DNA of 64,000 nucleotides from Streptomyces sp. NBC_01445 (GTDB taxonomy: Bacteria > Actinomycetota > Actinomycetes > Streptomycetales > Streptomycetaceae): NCBI RefSeq assembly GCF_035918235.1, contig NZ_CP109485.1, positions 5,567,501 through 5,631,500 of the forward strand, given 5' to 3'. The position numbers and the translations under genes are program-made. A model generated the notes under the pieces. That model did not search any database and was not told the origin of the DNA. It was given only the letters and a program-made list of their open reading frames with translations. This document shows, piece after piece, positions 1 through 11,715 of the stretch (position 1 is its first letter; the number at the start of each line of letters is the position of its first letter).

Positions 1-2458
<2,458 letters not shown>

Positions 2459-2545
2459 AGTTGCTCGCGTCCACTGTGTTGGTTCTGAAACCACGAACAA
2501 CCCCACGTTTGTCACAGAGCGTGGTGCGGTTGACAGTTTCATAGT

Positions 2546-2664
2546 GTTTCGGTGGTCATAGCGTGAGGGAAACGCCCGGTTACATTCCGAACCCGGAAGC
2601 TAAGCCTCACAGCGCCGATGGTACTGCAGGGGGGACCCTGTGGGAGAGTAGGACGCCGCCGAAC
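2546..2664 (+). rRNA. 5S ribosomal RNA
   Basis: A sequence of about 119 nt opens GTTTCGGTGGTCATAGCGTG, contains the loop-region block CCGAACCCGGAAGCTAAGCC, and closes with a 3' strand complementary to its start. It follows the 23S gene by about 90 nt, the normal rrn order. No tRNA gene is visible in the spacer. The ends are placed by terminal helix pairing and may be off by one or two bases. Confidence 0.96.
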
Positions 2665-2674
2665 TAATTTTGAT

Positions 2675-2721
2675 AAAAAGCCTCATTCCCCGAGTGAAAA
2701 CTCGGGGAATGAGGCTTTTTT
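2675..2721. terminator. rrn operon terminator, perfect bidirectional hairpin
   Basis: A perfect inverted repeat (AAAAAGCCTCATTCCCCGAG, six-base loop, complementary arm) ends in a run of T on either strand. It lies 10 nt after the 5S gene and 31 nt beyond the stop of the convergent response-regulator gene, so it can terminate transcription from both sides. Confidence 0.93.
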
Positions 2722-2751
2722 GCGTTCCCGACCATAAAGCAAGCCGCAGAT

Positions 2752-3414
2752 TCACGCCGGCTCCACCAGCTTCGCGTCGTACGCCACGATCACCGCCTGC
2801 ACCCGGTCCCTTGCGCCCGTCTTTGCCAGGATGCGACTCACATGGGTCTTCACCGTCGACTCGGCCAGGTGCAGGCGTGCGGCGATCTCCGAATTCGTCC
2901 AGCCCTGGGCGATGACCGTGAGGATCTCGCGTTCCCGGTCCGTGAGGGCGGCGATGCGCGGGTCGGGGCCCTGGGGCGCGTTCGTGGCCGGCAAGTGCTG
3001 GACGTACGCGTCGAGGAGACGGCGCGTCAGGCTCGGGGCGACCACCGCGTCGCCCGTCGCGACCGCCCGGATCCCGGAGAGGAGTTCCTCCGGCAGCGCG
3101 TCCTTGACGAGGAAGCCGGACGCTCCCGCGCGCAGGCCGTCGTACGCGTACTCGTCCAGGTCGAACGTCGTGAGGATCAGGACCCGGGTGCGGGCGCCGG
3201 ACGCGACGATGCGGCGCGTGGCCTCGATGCCGTCGAGGCCCGGCATGCGGATGTCCATCAGGACGACGTCCGGGTGGAGGCGTGCCGTGAGGCGGACCGC
3301 CTCGGCGCCGTCGCCCGCCTCGCCGGCGATGGTCAGGTCGTCCTGGCTCTCCAGCAGCATGCGGAAGCCGAAGCGCTGCATGGGCTGGTCGTCGACGATG
3401 AGCACGCTGGTCAC
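2752..3414 (-). CDS. LuxR/NarL-family response regulator
   Basis: A 220-residue two-component response regulator. Residues 1-120 form a receiver domain with the acidic pocket VDD near the start, the phospho-acceptor Asp54 in LMDIRMPG, the switch Thr in ILTTF and the Lys in FLVKDAL. Residues about 150-212 form a LuxR-type helix-turn-helix (LTDREREIL, ESTVKTHVSRIL). The start overlaps the kinase stop by 4 nt (ATGA), so the two are translationally coupled and the partner is the adjacent kinase. The ABC exporter just upstream on the same strand is a plausible target, but this is inference. Confidence 0.93.
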   Translation of the reverse strand: MTSVLIVDDQPMQRFGFRMLLESQDDLTIAGEAGDGAEAVRLTARLHPDVVLMDIRMPGLDGIEATRRIVASGARTRVLILTTFDLDEYAYDGLRAGASGFLVKDALPEELLSGIRAVATGDAVVAPSLTRRLLDAYVQHLPATNAPQGPDPRIAALTDREREILTVIAQGWTNSEIAARLHLAESTVKTHVSRILAKTGARDRVQAVIVAYDAKLVEPA

Positions 3415-4661
3415 GGGGAGGGTTCCTTCGGGAGGTGGAGATGGACGCGCCAGCCGCCCGGGGGCGTGGGCAGCGGGCCTGCCTCAAGTGTGCCGCCGTA
3501 GAGGGAAGTTCGCTCGCGCATGCCGGTCAGGCCGCGTCCCGCGCCCGGCTCCGGTGAGCGGCCTCCGCGGCCCGTGTCCGTGACGCTGACGCGCACCCCG
3601 TCGTCCCCGTACGTGACGTCGACGGCCGCGGAGGCGCCGGGACCGGCGTGCTTGAGCGTATTGGTGAGCGCCTCCTGCACGACGCGGTACACCGTCAGTT
3701 CCTTTCCAGGGGCGAGGGAGTCTGGACGGCCGCGCAGCGCGAGGCGTACGGGCAGGCCGGCCGCGCGTACTCCGTCGACCAGTTGGTCAAGGTCCGTGAG
3801 TGCCGGCTGGGGGGCCAACTCGGCTGTGGGCACTGCCTCTTCGCGCAGAACGTCGAGCAGACGGCGCAGTTCCGCGAGGGCCTGGCGGCTCGTCGTCGCG
3901 ATGGCCTCCAGGGCCTGCCCGGCGCGCTCGGGGCTCTTGGCCGCCGCGTAGGAACCGCCGTCGGCGAGGCCCGTGATGACGGAGAGGTTGTGGCCGATGA
4001 TGTCGTGCATCTCGCGGGCGATGCGGGTGCGTTCCGCAGCCGCGGCGAGCTGGGCCTGCTGGTCGCGCTCGACCTCCAGGCGGCGGGCGCGCTCGACGAG
4101 GGACGACGTGTACTCCTGGCGGCTGCGGACCGCGATGCCGAGCAGGGCCACCAGCGTGATGGCCCACACCTGCGGGACGATCTGCTGGTCCCAACTGCCC
4201 TTCGGATAGCGGGCGACGCCCACGACGACCGGCGCGATCGTCAGCGCGCAGGCGGCGGCAAGGAGCTTGAGGGGGCGGCGCAGCGAGACGTTGAACACGA
4301 CGATGAGCTGGACCAGCGCCGCCTGGAGCAGGGCGCCCGTCCAGCTGTTCACGACACCCGCCGCCATCATCACCGCGAGGGCCGTCATCGGGCGCGCGCG
4401 GCGCCATAGCAGGGGCACGGTGAGAACGAGGCTCAGGCACAGGATCAGCGGGCCCGGTACGTCGGTGTTGTGGGCGATGTTGCGCCAGCCGCCGCCCGCG
4501 TAGTCGATGACGGCGGCGGTCACGAAGAAGCCCGTCAGGTGCAGATCCCAGACGAGCGGGCGGCGCCGGTCGAAGGCGCGCACCCGCTCGGTGAGCCGCT
4601 GGACGTAAGCGGTGAGGGGGAAGGGGGCTCGCTCGGGCCCCTGGGTCCTGTCGTCCGTCAC
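3411..4661 (-). CDS. Sensor histidine kinase (HisKA_3 / NarL-partner type)
   Basis: A 416-residue membrane kinase. The first about 190 residues hold several hydrophobic helices. Next comes the dimerisation/phospho-acceptor helix with His219 in REMHDIIGHNLSV, typical of kinases that pair with LuxR-type regulators. The C-terminal HATPase_c domain has the N-box VVQEALTNTLKHA and the G-box DTGRGG...GRGLTGMRERT. No extracellular sensor domain is evident, so it probably senses a membrane-embedded or envelope signal, as LiaS/DesK-like kinases do. It lies 37 nt downstream of the ABC permease on the same strand, so all four genes may form one transcription unit. Confidence 0.92.
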   Translation of the reverse strand: MTDDRTQGPERAPFPLTAYVQRLTERVRAFDRRRPLVWDLHLTGFFVTAAVIDYAGGGWRNIAHNTDVPGPLILCLSLVLTVPLLWRRARPMTALAVMMAAGVVNSWTGALLQAALVQLIVVFNVSLRRPLKLLAAACALTIAPVVVGVARYPKGSWDQQIVPQVWAITLVALLGIAVRSRQEYTSSLVERARRLEVERDQQAQLAAAAERTRIAREMHDIIGHNLSVITGLADGGSYAAAKSPERAGQALEAIATTSRQALAELRRLLDVLREEAVPTAELAPQPALTDLDQLVDGVRAAGLPVRLALRGRPDSLAPGKELTVYRVVQEALTNTLKHAGPGASAAVDVTYGDDGVRVSVTDTGRGGRSPEPGAGRGLTGMRERTSLYGGTLEAGPLPTPPGGWRVHLHLPKEPSP

Positions 4662-4698
4662 CGCTTCATCCTCGTACGGGAAAGGGTTCCGCGGGGCG

Positions 4699-5472
4699 TC
4701 ATACGTCCCGGCGCCTGAGGAACAGGGCCGCGGCCGTGAGGACCGCGGCGGCCCACAGGGTCAGGGAGAGGAGTCCCATGGCGGGCGAGACCGCGTCGGC
4801 GAGCCGGGTGGCGGAGCCGAGGGATTCGGCGGACTGGGTCGGGAAGTAGTTGACGGCCCTGTCCACGGCGTCGTACGGGAGCATGCCGAGGATCTCGGGG
4901 AGGATCATCACGCCGCCGACGAAGGCGCCGATCGCGGCCGGGACCGAGCGGAGCAGGCCGCCGAGACCGAGGGCGATCAGGCTCATCAGGGTGATGCCGG
5001 CGGCGTTGCCCGCGAGGGCGCCGAGGACGCCCGCGTCGGTGAGCGAGGTCGCCTTGTCCCCGTCGGAGAGCCAGATCTGTGCGACGAGGAACGTGACCAC
5101 GTTCGTCACGAAGCTCAGGGCGAACGCGACGGCTGCGAACACGCCGGCCTTGGACCACAGCACGGGCAGCCGGCGCGGGACCGCCGTCAGCGAGGCGCGG
5201 ATCATGCCCGTCGAGTACTCGCTCGCCGTGACCAGGATGCCGAGGACGGCGACGCAGATCTGCGAGAGCTGGGTGCCGAGGAGGACGAAGACGACCGTGT
5301 CGATCTCGGAGTCGTCGCCGTCGTACGTCGAGCCCATGGTGACGCCGACAGTGAGGACGAGGGCGCTCGCGACGGCGAGGGTGATCCACGTGGAGCGCAG
5401 GGTCCAGAACTTGTGCCACTCGGAGCGCAGCACGCGGGGCGTGGTGACGCGGTAGGGGACTGCGGTGGTCAT
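4699..5472 (-). CDS. ABC-2 type transporter permease
   Basis: A 257-residue integral membrane protein with about six hydrophobic segments and the ABC-2 feature SEYSTGMIRASLTAVPRR in its first cytoplasmic region. I chose the ATG at 5472 (MTTAVPYRVT) because it overlaps the stop of the ATPase gene in the ATGA arrangement usual for such pairs. A much longer open frame extends upstream but only as antisense noise. With the upstream ATPase it should form an exporter; the substrate is unknown. Neighbouring kinase and regulator genes suggest envelope-stress or antimicrobial sensing. Confidence 0.9.
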   Translation of the reverse strand: MTTAVPYRVTTPRVLRSEWHKFWTLRSTWITLAVASALVLTVGVTMGSTYDGDDSEIDTVVFVLLGTQLSQICVAVLGILVTASEYSTGMIRASLTAVPRRLPVLWSKAGVFAAVAFALSFVTNVVTFLVAQIWLSDGDKATSLTDAGVLGALAGNAAGITLMSLIALGLGGLLRSVPAAIGAFVGGVMILPEILGMLPYDAVDRAVNYFPTQSAESLGSATRLADAVSPAMGLLSLTLWAAAVLTAAALFLRRRDV

Positions 5473-6398
5473 GCTGCTGCTCCCGTCAGGGCGGTGGCCT
5501 GGTACTCGACCGAGTCGTGGGTGAGGTCCATGAAGGCCTGCTCCAGCGAGGCGGTCCGCGGGGTGAGTTCGAAGAGGGGGATGCCGTGCGTGGCGGCGGT
5601 GCGGCCGATGTCCGGGGCGTCGGTGCCGCGGACATGCAGGGTGTCGGGGGACTCGCCGGTGACGTCGACGCCGGGGGCGCCGGACAGGAGCTCGCGCAGG
5701 CGTACGGCTTCGGGCGTGACGACCTTGACGTAGGCCGCGCCTGACTCGCGTACGAGGTCGGAGACGGTGGTGTCGGCGAGGAGGCGGCCGCGGCCGATGA
5801 TGATGAGGTGGTCCGCGGTCAGGGCCATCTCGCTCATCAGGTGCGAGGAAACGAGGACCGTACGGCCTTCCGCGGCAAGGGACTTGAGGAGGTTGCGGAC
5901 CCACAGGACGCCCTCCGGGTCGAGGCCGTTGACCGGCTCGTCCAGGATGACGGTGGCCGGGTCGGCGATGAGCGCGGCCGCGATGCCCAGGCGCTGGCCC
6001 ATGCCGAGGGAGAAGCCCTTCACGCGCTTTCCCGCGACCTCGGTGAGGCCGGTGAGCGCGAGGACATGGTCGACGCGGGAGCGCGGAACGCCGTGTGTGT
6101 GGGCGAGCGCCATGAGGTGGTGGAACGCGGTGCGGCCCGGGTGGATCGAGCGGGCTTCCAGGAGGGCGCCGACCTCGTGCAGTGGCGCGGCGTGTGCGGC
6201 GTAGGCCCGGCCGCCGACGGTGGAGCGGCCCGAGGTGGGGGCGTCGAGGCCGAGGAGCATGCGCATGGTGGTGGACTTGCCGGCGCCGTTCGGGCCGAGG
6301 AAGCCGGTGACGGTGCCCGGGTTGACCGTGAAGGTGAGGTCCTGGACGACGGTCTTGTCGCCGTAGCGTTTGGTGAGTCCGTGTGCCCTGATCGTCAT
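5469..6398 (-). CDS. ABC transporter ATP-binding protein (drug/lantibiotic exporter type)
   Basis: A 309-residue ATPase that starts MTIRAHGLTKRYGDKTVVQD. It has Walker A GPNGAGKST, signature FSLGMGQRLGIA (a variant of LSGGQ usual in this subfamily), Walker B ATVILDEPVNGLDPEG and the switch His in VSSHLMSEM. The C-terminal about 80 residues form the extra domain seen in bacitracin/lantibiotic exporter ATPases. The ATG at 6398 is the first start with a family-like N-terminus. It is divergent from the acetyltransferase gene; the 104-nt gap must hold both promoters. Confidence 0.92.
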   Translation of the reverse strand: MTIRAHGLTKRYGDKTVVQDLTFTVNPGTVTGFLGPNGAGKSTTMRMLLGLDAPTSGRSTVGGRAYAAHAAPLHEVGALLEARSIHPGRTAFHHLMALAHTHGVPRSRVDHVLALTGLTEVAGKRVKGFSLGMGQRLGIAAALIADPATVILDEPVNGLDPEGVLWVRNLLKSLAAEGRTVLVSSHLMSEMALTADHLIIIGRGRLLADTTVSDLVRESGAAYVKVVTPEAVRLRELLSGAPGVDVTGESPDTLHVRGTDAPDIGRTAATHGIPLFELTPRTASLEQAFMDLTHDSVEYQATALTGAAA

Positions 6399-6502
6399 GC
6401 TTCGAAGGTAGAAAATGAGGCCGGGACGGGGCGTCCGACCGCGGTCCGGAGCTGCGGAAAACGCGTAGTACCCCGGTACGACGGTCCCGTAGGGTCCGCC
6501 CC

Positions 6503-7075
6503 ATGGAGCCTGCCGAGAAGTACGTCGTACGCCCTGTCCGGTCACAGGAGTGGGAGGCGGTGCGGGAGATACGCCTCGCGTCCCTGCGCGATCCGGCGGC
6601 TCCGATCGCCTTCCTGGAGACGTACGAGACCGCGCTCGCGCGGCCCGAGGAGTTCTGGCGGGACCGGGCCGGACGGTTCGAACTCGACGGTTCCGGACAC
6701 CAGTTCGTCGCCGAGGGAGCGGACGGCCGGTGGTGGGGGTCCGTGACCGTGCGGGTGGAGGAGGCCGGGGCGCCGCTCGCGTTCGGCGACACGAGCGACG
6801 TGCGGCAGGCGCATCTCGTCGGCGTGTACGTGCGGCCCGAGCACCGGAGGAGCGGCGTGACCGAGGCGCTGTTCCTGGCGGCCGTGGAGTGGGCGCGCTC
6901 GCTGGAGGGCCTGGAGCGGGTGCGGCTGTACGTGCACGAGGACAACGCGCGGGCGCAGGCGTTCTACCGGCGGTTCGGCTTCGTCCCCAGCGGGGCGAGT
7001 GTGGCGGTGCCGTCGGACCCGTCGAAGTACGAGTACGAGATGGTGCTGGAGGGATCCGGGGGCAACGAGGCCTAG
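6503..7075 (+). CDS. GNAT family N-acetyltransferase
   Basis: A 190-residue protein with a single GNAT fold. Motif A lies at about residues 110-130 (LVGVYVRPEHRRSGVTEAL), with an acetyl-CoA pyrophosphate loop R-R-S-G-V that departs slightly from the Q/RxxGxG/A consensus. Motif B appears as VRLYVHEDNARAQAFYRRFGF. The substrate cannot be predicted. The stop codon overlaps the stop of the convergent gene: both use the shared CTAG at 7072-7075. Confidence 0.88.
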   Translation: MEPAEKYVVRPVRSQEWEAVREIRLASLRDPAAPIAFLETYETALARPEEFWRDRAGRFELDGSGHQFVAEGADGRWWGSVTVRVEEAGAPLAFGDTSDVRQAHLVGVYVRPEHRRSGVTEALFLAAVEWARSLEGLERVRLYVHEDNARAQAFYRRFGFVPSGASVAVPSDPSKYEYEMVLEGSGGNEA

Positions 7076-8664
7076 GGAGCCGGGAGTTCGGCGTGTGGCC
7101 AGCGGGCCCGGCCCTGTTCCCGGGAGCGGAGGAGGGCCAGGGTCGGCAGACCCCGGTCCGCTCCGGTGGACAGCAGCTCCGGCAGCTGGGGAAGCGGAGC
7201 CACCGCGGCGACATCGTCGAGGACGAGCGCCATTGGTGGGTCGAGCCGACCGGCAGATGACCGTTCGGCCATGCGCCGGCCGTGCTCGACCACGCTTGAG
7301 GCGAGGGCCGTGAGGAGGGGCATCGCGCCCGGGTCCGCCTTGGGATCCTCGATGGCTTCACCCACCACATAAAGCGTGCCCCCTTCATTCACGAAGGAAT
7401 CCAGGGTGAGCGCATCAGTTCGGTTTGGGGTGCAGGCCTCGCGGATGTGGACCGAGAACAGCGAGGACAGAGCGCGCGCCGTCAACTCCTGTGCCATGTC
7501 CCGGCGTTCGAGATGGGAGGTGAGCGCGGCCTCCAGCTCGCCCGCGGCGCCGGCCGCTGCCTTCGGGCTGGTACGCAGAATGCGTACGGCCTCCTGGACC
7601 TGACTGCCCTGCGCCCAGCGGTGCACGTGCCGGAAGGGCTTCGCGTCCACGGCTGCGGCGTGCAGAAAGCTCCGCAGCAGCGTCTCCGCCGTGTCGGCGG
7701 TGGCCATGTCGAGTTTGGCGGCAGGCCGGATCGGGGCCAGGAGCGCGGCCGCCCGGGACGCGGCCGTGGGCTTGTCCTCGCAGCCCTGCGCCGGGTTCCA
7801 GTGGAGGCGGGCCGGGGTGTCGCACAGGTGGGTGGGGTCGTAGACGAGGACGGGGCCGAGCTTCGACCGGGCGTCCTTGGTCTCGGCCCAGACACTCGCC
7901 GACGACGTGACGACGAGGACGGGACCCTCGGCGTCCCGGATGGCCTGAATGGCCCGGGGAGCCCGGGTCTCGGCGGGACCGAGGACGAGGGGCCCGCGGG
8001 GGGCGGGGACGGCCATGGGGGCGGCGGCCGGGGTGACGGGACTCGCGAGGTGCTCGAGATGCTCGTGGTGCTGGTCGTGTGCGGGGCGCTGGTCGTGCCG
8101 GCCGTGCGCGTGGCTGTCAGGGGGTTCCGCCCCAGCTGCCGGGACGACCTCCGAGACTGTGGCCCGGGGAGCGGGCGTGACCGCAGGCGCCGGTTCGGCC
8201 GACGGAGCGGCAGCGGTCTCCGCCCGGTCCCTCCGCCGTACGGCCCGCCACCGCGCCACCGTCCCCGCGACGAACACCGCGAGCACGATCAGCACGAGCA
8301 CCTGGCCGATGAACAGGCCCCAGAACAGCCCGTACCCGGAAAGCTGCCCGTCGGGGGTGTCCGGCCATGCGCCCGGCAGGTCGTGCGGGCGGCCGATGAG
8401 GGAGCGCATCGCCACCGGCGTATGGCGGATCGTCACGCCGTCCGGCCAGGCGCCCTTGGAGAACAGACCCGACAGGCCCGTCGCCGTCCACACCATGACG
8501 GTCATGCCGAGCAGGAACGCGAGCACGCCGAGGAGCAGCCCGTCGGGAACGCCGCGTTCCCGTTCCCGCGGGGCAGGGCCACCGCGGCCCCGCTCCCCGT
8601 ACCTGTCGTCCCGCTCGTAGGCGTCGTGCCGCCGCATCCCGCTCTCGCTCTCGCCGAGCCCCAC
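7072..8664 (-). CDS. cmdA: TraG/VirD4-like membrane protein, CmdA
   Basis: A 530-residue protein, last gene of the cmd cluster. It has two N-terminal membrane helices (around residues 42-65 and 115-140), a His/Pro/Ala-rich linker, then a cytoplasmic domain resembling the coupling ATPases of conjugation systems (TraG/VirD4/TraM-recognition type). A Walker B-like strand MALVLDDVAA and the C-terminal block LLSTGADRGLPTLALLRS are present, but I find no GxxxxGK[ST] Walker A loop, so it may be a degenerate non-hydrolysing member. From memory, S. coelicolor cmdA-F (SCO4126-4131) affect sporulation, chromosome segregation and antibiotic output. The symbol is assigned by order and homology. It shares its stop region with the convergent GNAT gene. 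Confidence 0.8.
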   Translation of the reverse strand: MGLGESESGMRRHDAYERDDRYGERGRGGPAPRERERGVPDGLLLGVLAFLLGMTVMVWTATGLSGLFSKGAWPDGVTIRHTPVAMRSLIGRPHDLPGAWPDTPDGQLSGYGLFWGLFIGQVLVLIVLAVFVAGTVARWRAVRRRDRAETAAAPSAEPAPAVTPAPRATVSEVVPAAGAEPPDSHAHGRHDQRPAHDQHHEHLEHLASPVTPAAAPMAVPAPRGPLVLGPAETRAPRAIQAIRDAEGPVLVVTSSASVWAETKDARSKLGPVLVYDPTHLCDTPARLHWNPAQGCEDKPTAASRAAALLAPIRPAAKLDMATADTAETLLRSFLHAAAVDAKPFRHVHRWAQGSQVQEAVRILRTSPKAAAGAAGELEAALTSHLERRDMAQELTARALSSLFSVHIREACTPNRTDALTLDSFVNEGGTLYVVGEAIEDPKADPGAMPLLTALASSVVEHGRRMAERSSAGRLDPPMALVLDDVAAVAPLPQLPELLSTGADRGLPTLALLRSREQGRARWPHAELPAP

Positions 8665-8709
8665 CAGTAACTTCCGGGGCCTCAGACTTCAGGCCTCAGA
8701 CCCCAGGTC

Positions 8710-10140
8710 TCAGGCCACCGTCGACTCCGACGAGTCCTTGTACCGGTCGCCCATGTGCTGTTCCACGAACGCGGCCGCCCGTTCCTCCGCCTCCAGGTCG
8801 GCGGCGCGCATCGCGTCGTCGTCACCGAGCGTCTCGGCGGAGGACTCCGTCATGGCGCGGTCGGTGAAGACCAGGGGCCGTTCCGTCTCGGTGATGAGGT
8901 GCTTCACGACCTGGACGTTCCCGTTCACGTCCCAGACCGCGATGCCCGGCGTCAGCGAGGGGATGATCTCCACGGCCCAGCGTGGCAGGCCGAGTACGAG
9001 ACCGGTGGCCCGTGCCTCGTCGGCCTTCTGGGCGTAGATGGTCCTGGTCGACGCCATCTTCAGGATCGCGGCCGCCTCCTTGGCCGCGGCCCCGTCCACC
9101 ACGTCACTGAGGTGGTGGACGACCGCCACGAACGACAGACCGAGCCGCCGCCCGAACTTCAGGAGCCGCTGGAACAGCTGCGCCACGAAGGGCGAGTTGA
9201 TGATGTGCCACGCCTCCTCCACCAGGAAGATGCGCTTCTTGCGGTCCGGCCGGATCCAGGTGTGCTCCAGCCACACGCCCACGATCGCCATCAGAATCGG
9301 CATCGCGATGGAGTTGCGGTCGATGTGGGAGAGGTCGAAGACGATCAGCGGGGCGTCGAGGTCGATGCCGACCGTCGTCGGACCGTCGAACATGCCGCGC
9401 AGGTCACCGTCCACGAGCCGGTCGATGACGAGGGCGACATCGAGTCCCCACGCCCGTACGTCGTCTATGGCCACGTTCATCGCTTCCGCCGACTCGGGTT
9501 CCGGGTGGCGGAGCTGCTCGACGATGTCGGTCAGGACGGGCTGGCGGTCGACGATGGTCTCGTTGACGTAGGCGTGCGCGACCTTGAGGGCGAAGCCGGA
9601 GCGCTCGTCGAGGCCGTGTCCCATGGCGACCTCGATGATCGTCCGGAGCAGGGCGAGCTGCCCGGTCGTCGTGATCGCCGGGTCGAGCGGGTTGAGCCGG
9701 ATCCCCATGTCCAGAGCGGCCGTGGGGTCGAGCCGGATGGGAGTGATACCCAGCTCCTGGGCGATGAGGTTCCATTCGCCGACCCCGTCCTCACCCTGCG
9801 CGTCGAGGACGACGACCTGGCGGTCCTTGAACCTCAGCTGCCGCAGGACGTACGTCTTCTCCAGCGCGGACTTGCCGTTGCCGGATTCACCGAGGACCAG
9901 CCAGTGCGGGGCGGGCAGCTGCTGCCCGTACAGCTGGAAGGGGTCGTAGATGTAGCCCTTGCCGGAGTAGACCTCGCGGCCGATGATGACGCCCGAGTCG
10001 CCGAGGCCGGGGGCGGCCGTCGGCAGATAGACCGCCTGGGCCTGGCCCGTCGACGTACGCACAGGGAGCCGGGTCGTCTCCACCTTCCCGAACAGAAAGG
10101 AGGTGAAGGCGTCCGTGGCCATGGACAGCGGATCCCGCAT
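8710..10140 (-). CDS. cmdB: VirB4/TraC-like ATPase, CmdB
   Basis: A 476-residue ATP-binding protein. Walker A is GESGNGKS at residues 84-91. It is followed by VVVLDAQGEDG, a Walker B strand KRIFLVEEAWHI and the block LLKFGRRLGLSFVAVVHHLSDV typical of VirB4/TraC-like or AAA_10 conjugation ATPases. It is shorter than true VirB4 (about 800 residues); the N-terminal VirB4 part appears to be supplied by the separate upstream gene product. The start could also be the ATG six codons downstream. It lies 15 nt after cmdC and is probably the energising subunit of the membrane complex. Confidence 0.88.
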   Translation of the reverse strand: MRDPLSMATDAFTSFLFGKVETTRLPVRTSTGQAQAVYLPTAAPGLGDSGVIIGREVYSGKGYIYDPFQLYGQQLPAPHWLVLGESGNGKSALEKTYVLRQLRFKDRQVVVLDAQGEDGVGEWNLIAQELGITPIRLDPTAALDMGIRLNPLDPAITTTGQLALLRTIIEVAMGHGLDERSGFALKVAHAYVNETIVDRQPVLTDIVEQLRHPEPESAEAMNVAIDDVRAWGLDVALVIDRLVDGDLRGMFDGPTTVGIDLDAPLIVFDLSHIDRNSIAMPILMAIVGVWLEHTWIRPDRKKRIFLVEEAWHIINSPFVAQLFQRLLKFGRRLGLSFVAVVHHLSDVVDGAAAKEAAAILKMASTRTIYAQKADEARATGLVLGLPRWAVEIIPSLTPGIAVWDVNGNVQVVKHLITETERPLVFTDRAMTESSAETLGDDDAMRAADLEAEERAAAFVEQHMGDRYKDSSESTVA

Positions 10141-10155
10141 CTCAGAGCCCTGCCT

Positions 10156-11715
10156 CTACCGTCGGATGCCGGTCGCGAACGGCAATGTGTTGACGAAGGC
10201 CCGGTGGTGCTCGCGGTCGCACCACTCCAGCTTCAGATAGGACTTGCCGGCGGAGGCGCGGATCGTGCGCTTGTCGCGCGCGAGGCTCTCCGGGGAGCGG
10301 GAGGAGACGGTGATGTAGCCGACGAGGTTGACCCCGGCCGCGCCGCTCGCGAGGTCCTCGCCGCGCTGGTCGAGGCGGGTGTTGGCGGCGACGTCGCGCG
10401 GGTCGACGGTCCGGTTCATCTTGGCGGCGCGGCTGGCGTCCGCCTCGTCGTTCGTCTTCTCGGTGAGCATCCGCTCGATGGCGACCTCGGTGGGTTCCAG
10501 GTCCATCGTGACGGCCACGGTGCGGATGACGTCGGGGGTGTGGACGAGGAGCGGCGCCAGGAAGTTCACGCCGACCGGCGTCATCGGCCACTCCTTCACC
10601 CAGGCGGTGGCGTGGCACCAGGGCGCGCGCGTGGACGACTCACGCGTCTTGGCCTGGAGGTAGGTCGGCTCCATCGCGTCCAGCTCGGCCGGCCAGGCGT
10701 TGCGCTTGGTCATGGCCTGGATGTGGTCGATCGGATGGTCCGGGTCGTACATGGAGTGCACGAGCGAGGCGAGGCGCCCCTGCCCGAGCGGCTGCCGCAC
10801 CCGGATGTCGGCCTCCTGGAGGCGCGAGCAGATGTCGGTCAGCTCGCGCGCCATGACGACCGCGAGCCCGGCGTCCCGGTCGACCTTGCGGCCGCTGTGC
10901 GGACGGGCCGCGCGCGCCATGGCGTGCGCCTCGGCGGCCAGCTCGCGCGTGAAGTGCATGCAGGCCACGAGGTAGGCGCGGTGCTGCTCACTGCTCGTCG
11001 ACACCATCGACTGGAGCTGGTTGTACGACTGCTGCAGCCAGCCCGGCGTGCGGTCGTCACCGCGCACGGCGACGTCCTTGGCGTGCGCGTCGGGGTCGGC
11101 GGGGAGCGTGCGGGCGAGCATCTGCAGCCGCGTGACGAACCCGTCCCCGTTCGCGACGTGCTTCAGGAGCGTCCCGAACCGGTCGACCAGCGCCTCCTGG
11201 TCCTCGCTGTCCCGCAGCCCGACACCCGGGCCCTCGATCTCGATGGCGGCGGTGACGGTCCGCCGGTCGGCGTGCAGCAGCACGGCGATCTCGTCCGGCC
11301 CGAACGGCGCGGCCAGCCAGGTCAGCCGGCCGATGCCGGGCGGCGGCCCGATCTCCACCTCGCGCCCGTCGAGCCGCACCCCCGCGTCCATGGCCCGCGA
11401 CCGGTACGTCGTGCCGCGCTTCAGCTGCCGCCTGTAACTGCGGTTGATCTCGAACCACTTGTAGAAGGTGCGGTGCTTGTACGGGATGTAGACGGCCGCG
11501 AGCGCGATCAGCGGGAAGCCCAGGAGCAGCATGATGCGCAGGGACAGGGCGGGGACGAGGAGCCCGCACATCATGCCCAGGAAAGCGCCCCCGATGATGA
11601 GGGCGATCTCGCCGGTCTCGCGGTTCCTGCCGACGATGGCGTTCGGCCGGGCACGGCCGATCAGATACGTACGGCGGGGCGTGACCGATGGGGACACATG
11701 GGACTGGGTCGTCAA
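10156..11715 (-). CDS. cmdC: SCO6880-family membrane protein (PrgI/VirB4 N-terminal-like), CmdC
   Basis: A 519-residue protein with two closely spaced membrane helices near residues 38-80 (IALIIGGAFLGMM..., LGFPLIALAAVY). A long cytoplasmic region follows, resembling the N-terminal part of VirB4/TraC proteins. The N-terminal helix pair resembles PrgI/VirB3 subunits, so the protein looks like a VirB3-VirB4N fusion whose motor domain is the next gene, cmdB. The start overlaps the cmdD stop by 4 nt. The family name is from memory; the function is inferred from context. Confidence 0.82.
   Translation of the reverse strand: MTTQSHVSPSVTPRRTYLIGRARPNAIVGRNRETGEIALIIGGAFLGMMCGLLVPALSLRIMLLLGFPLIALAAVYIPYKHRTFYKWFEINRSYRRQLKRGTTYRSRAMDAGVRLDGREVEIGPPPGIGRLTWLAAPFGPDEIAVLLHADRRTVTAAIEIEGPGVGLRDSEDQEALVDRFGTLLKHVANGDGFVTRLQMLARTLPADPDAHAKDVAVRGDDRTPGWLQQSYNQLQSMVSTSSEQHRAYLVACMHFTRELAAEAHAMARAARPHSGRKVDRDAGLAVVMARELTDICSRLQEADIRVRQPLGQGRLASLVHSMYDPDHPIDHIQAMTKRNAWPAELDAMEPTYLQAKTRESSTRAPWCHATAWVKEWPMTPVGVNFLAPLLVHTPDVIRTVAVTMDLEPTEVAIERMLTEKTNDEADASRAAKMNRTVDPRDVAANTRLDQRGEDLASGAAGVNLVGYITVSSRSPESLARDKRTIRASAGKSYLKLEWCDREHHRAFVNTLPFATGIRR

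Noticed and set aside
4699..6945. 748-codon version of the ABC permease gene
   Set aside because: The upstream 490 codons are a shadow of the ATPase gene; the coupled ATG at 5472 gives the family-length permease.
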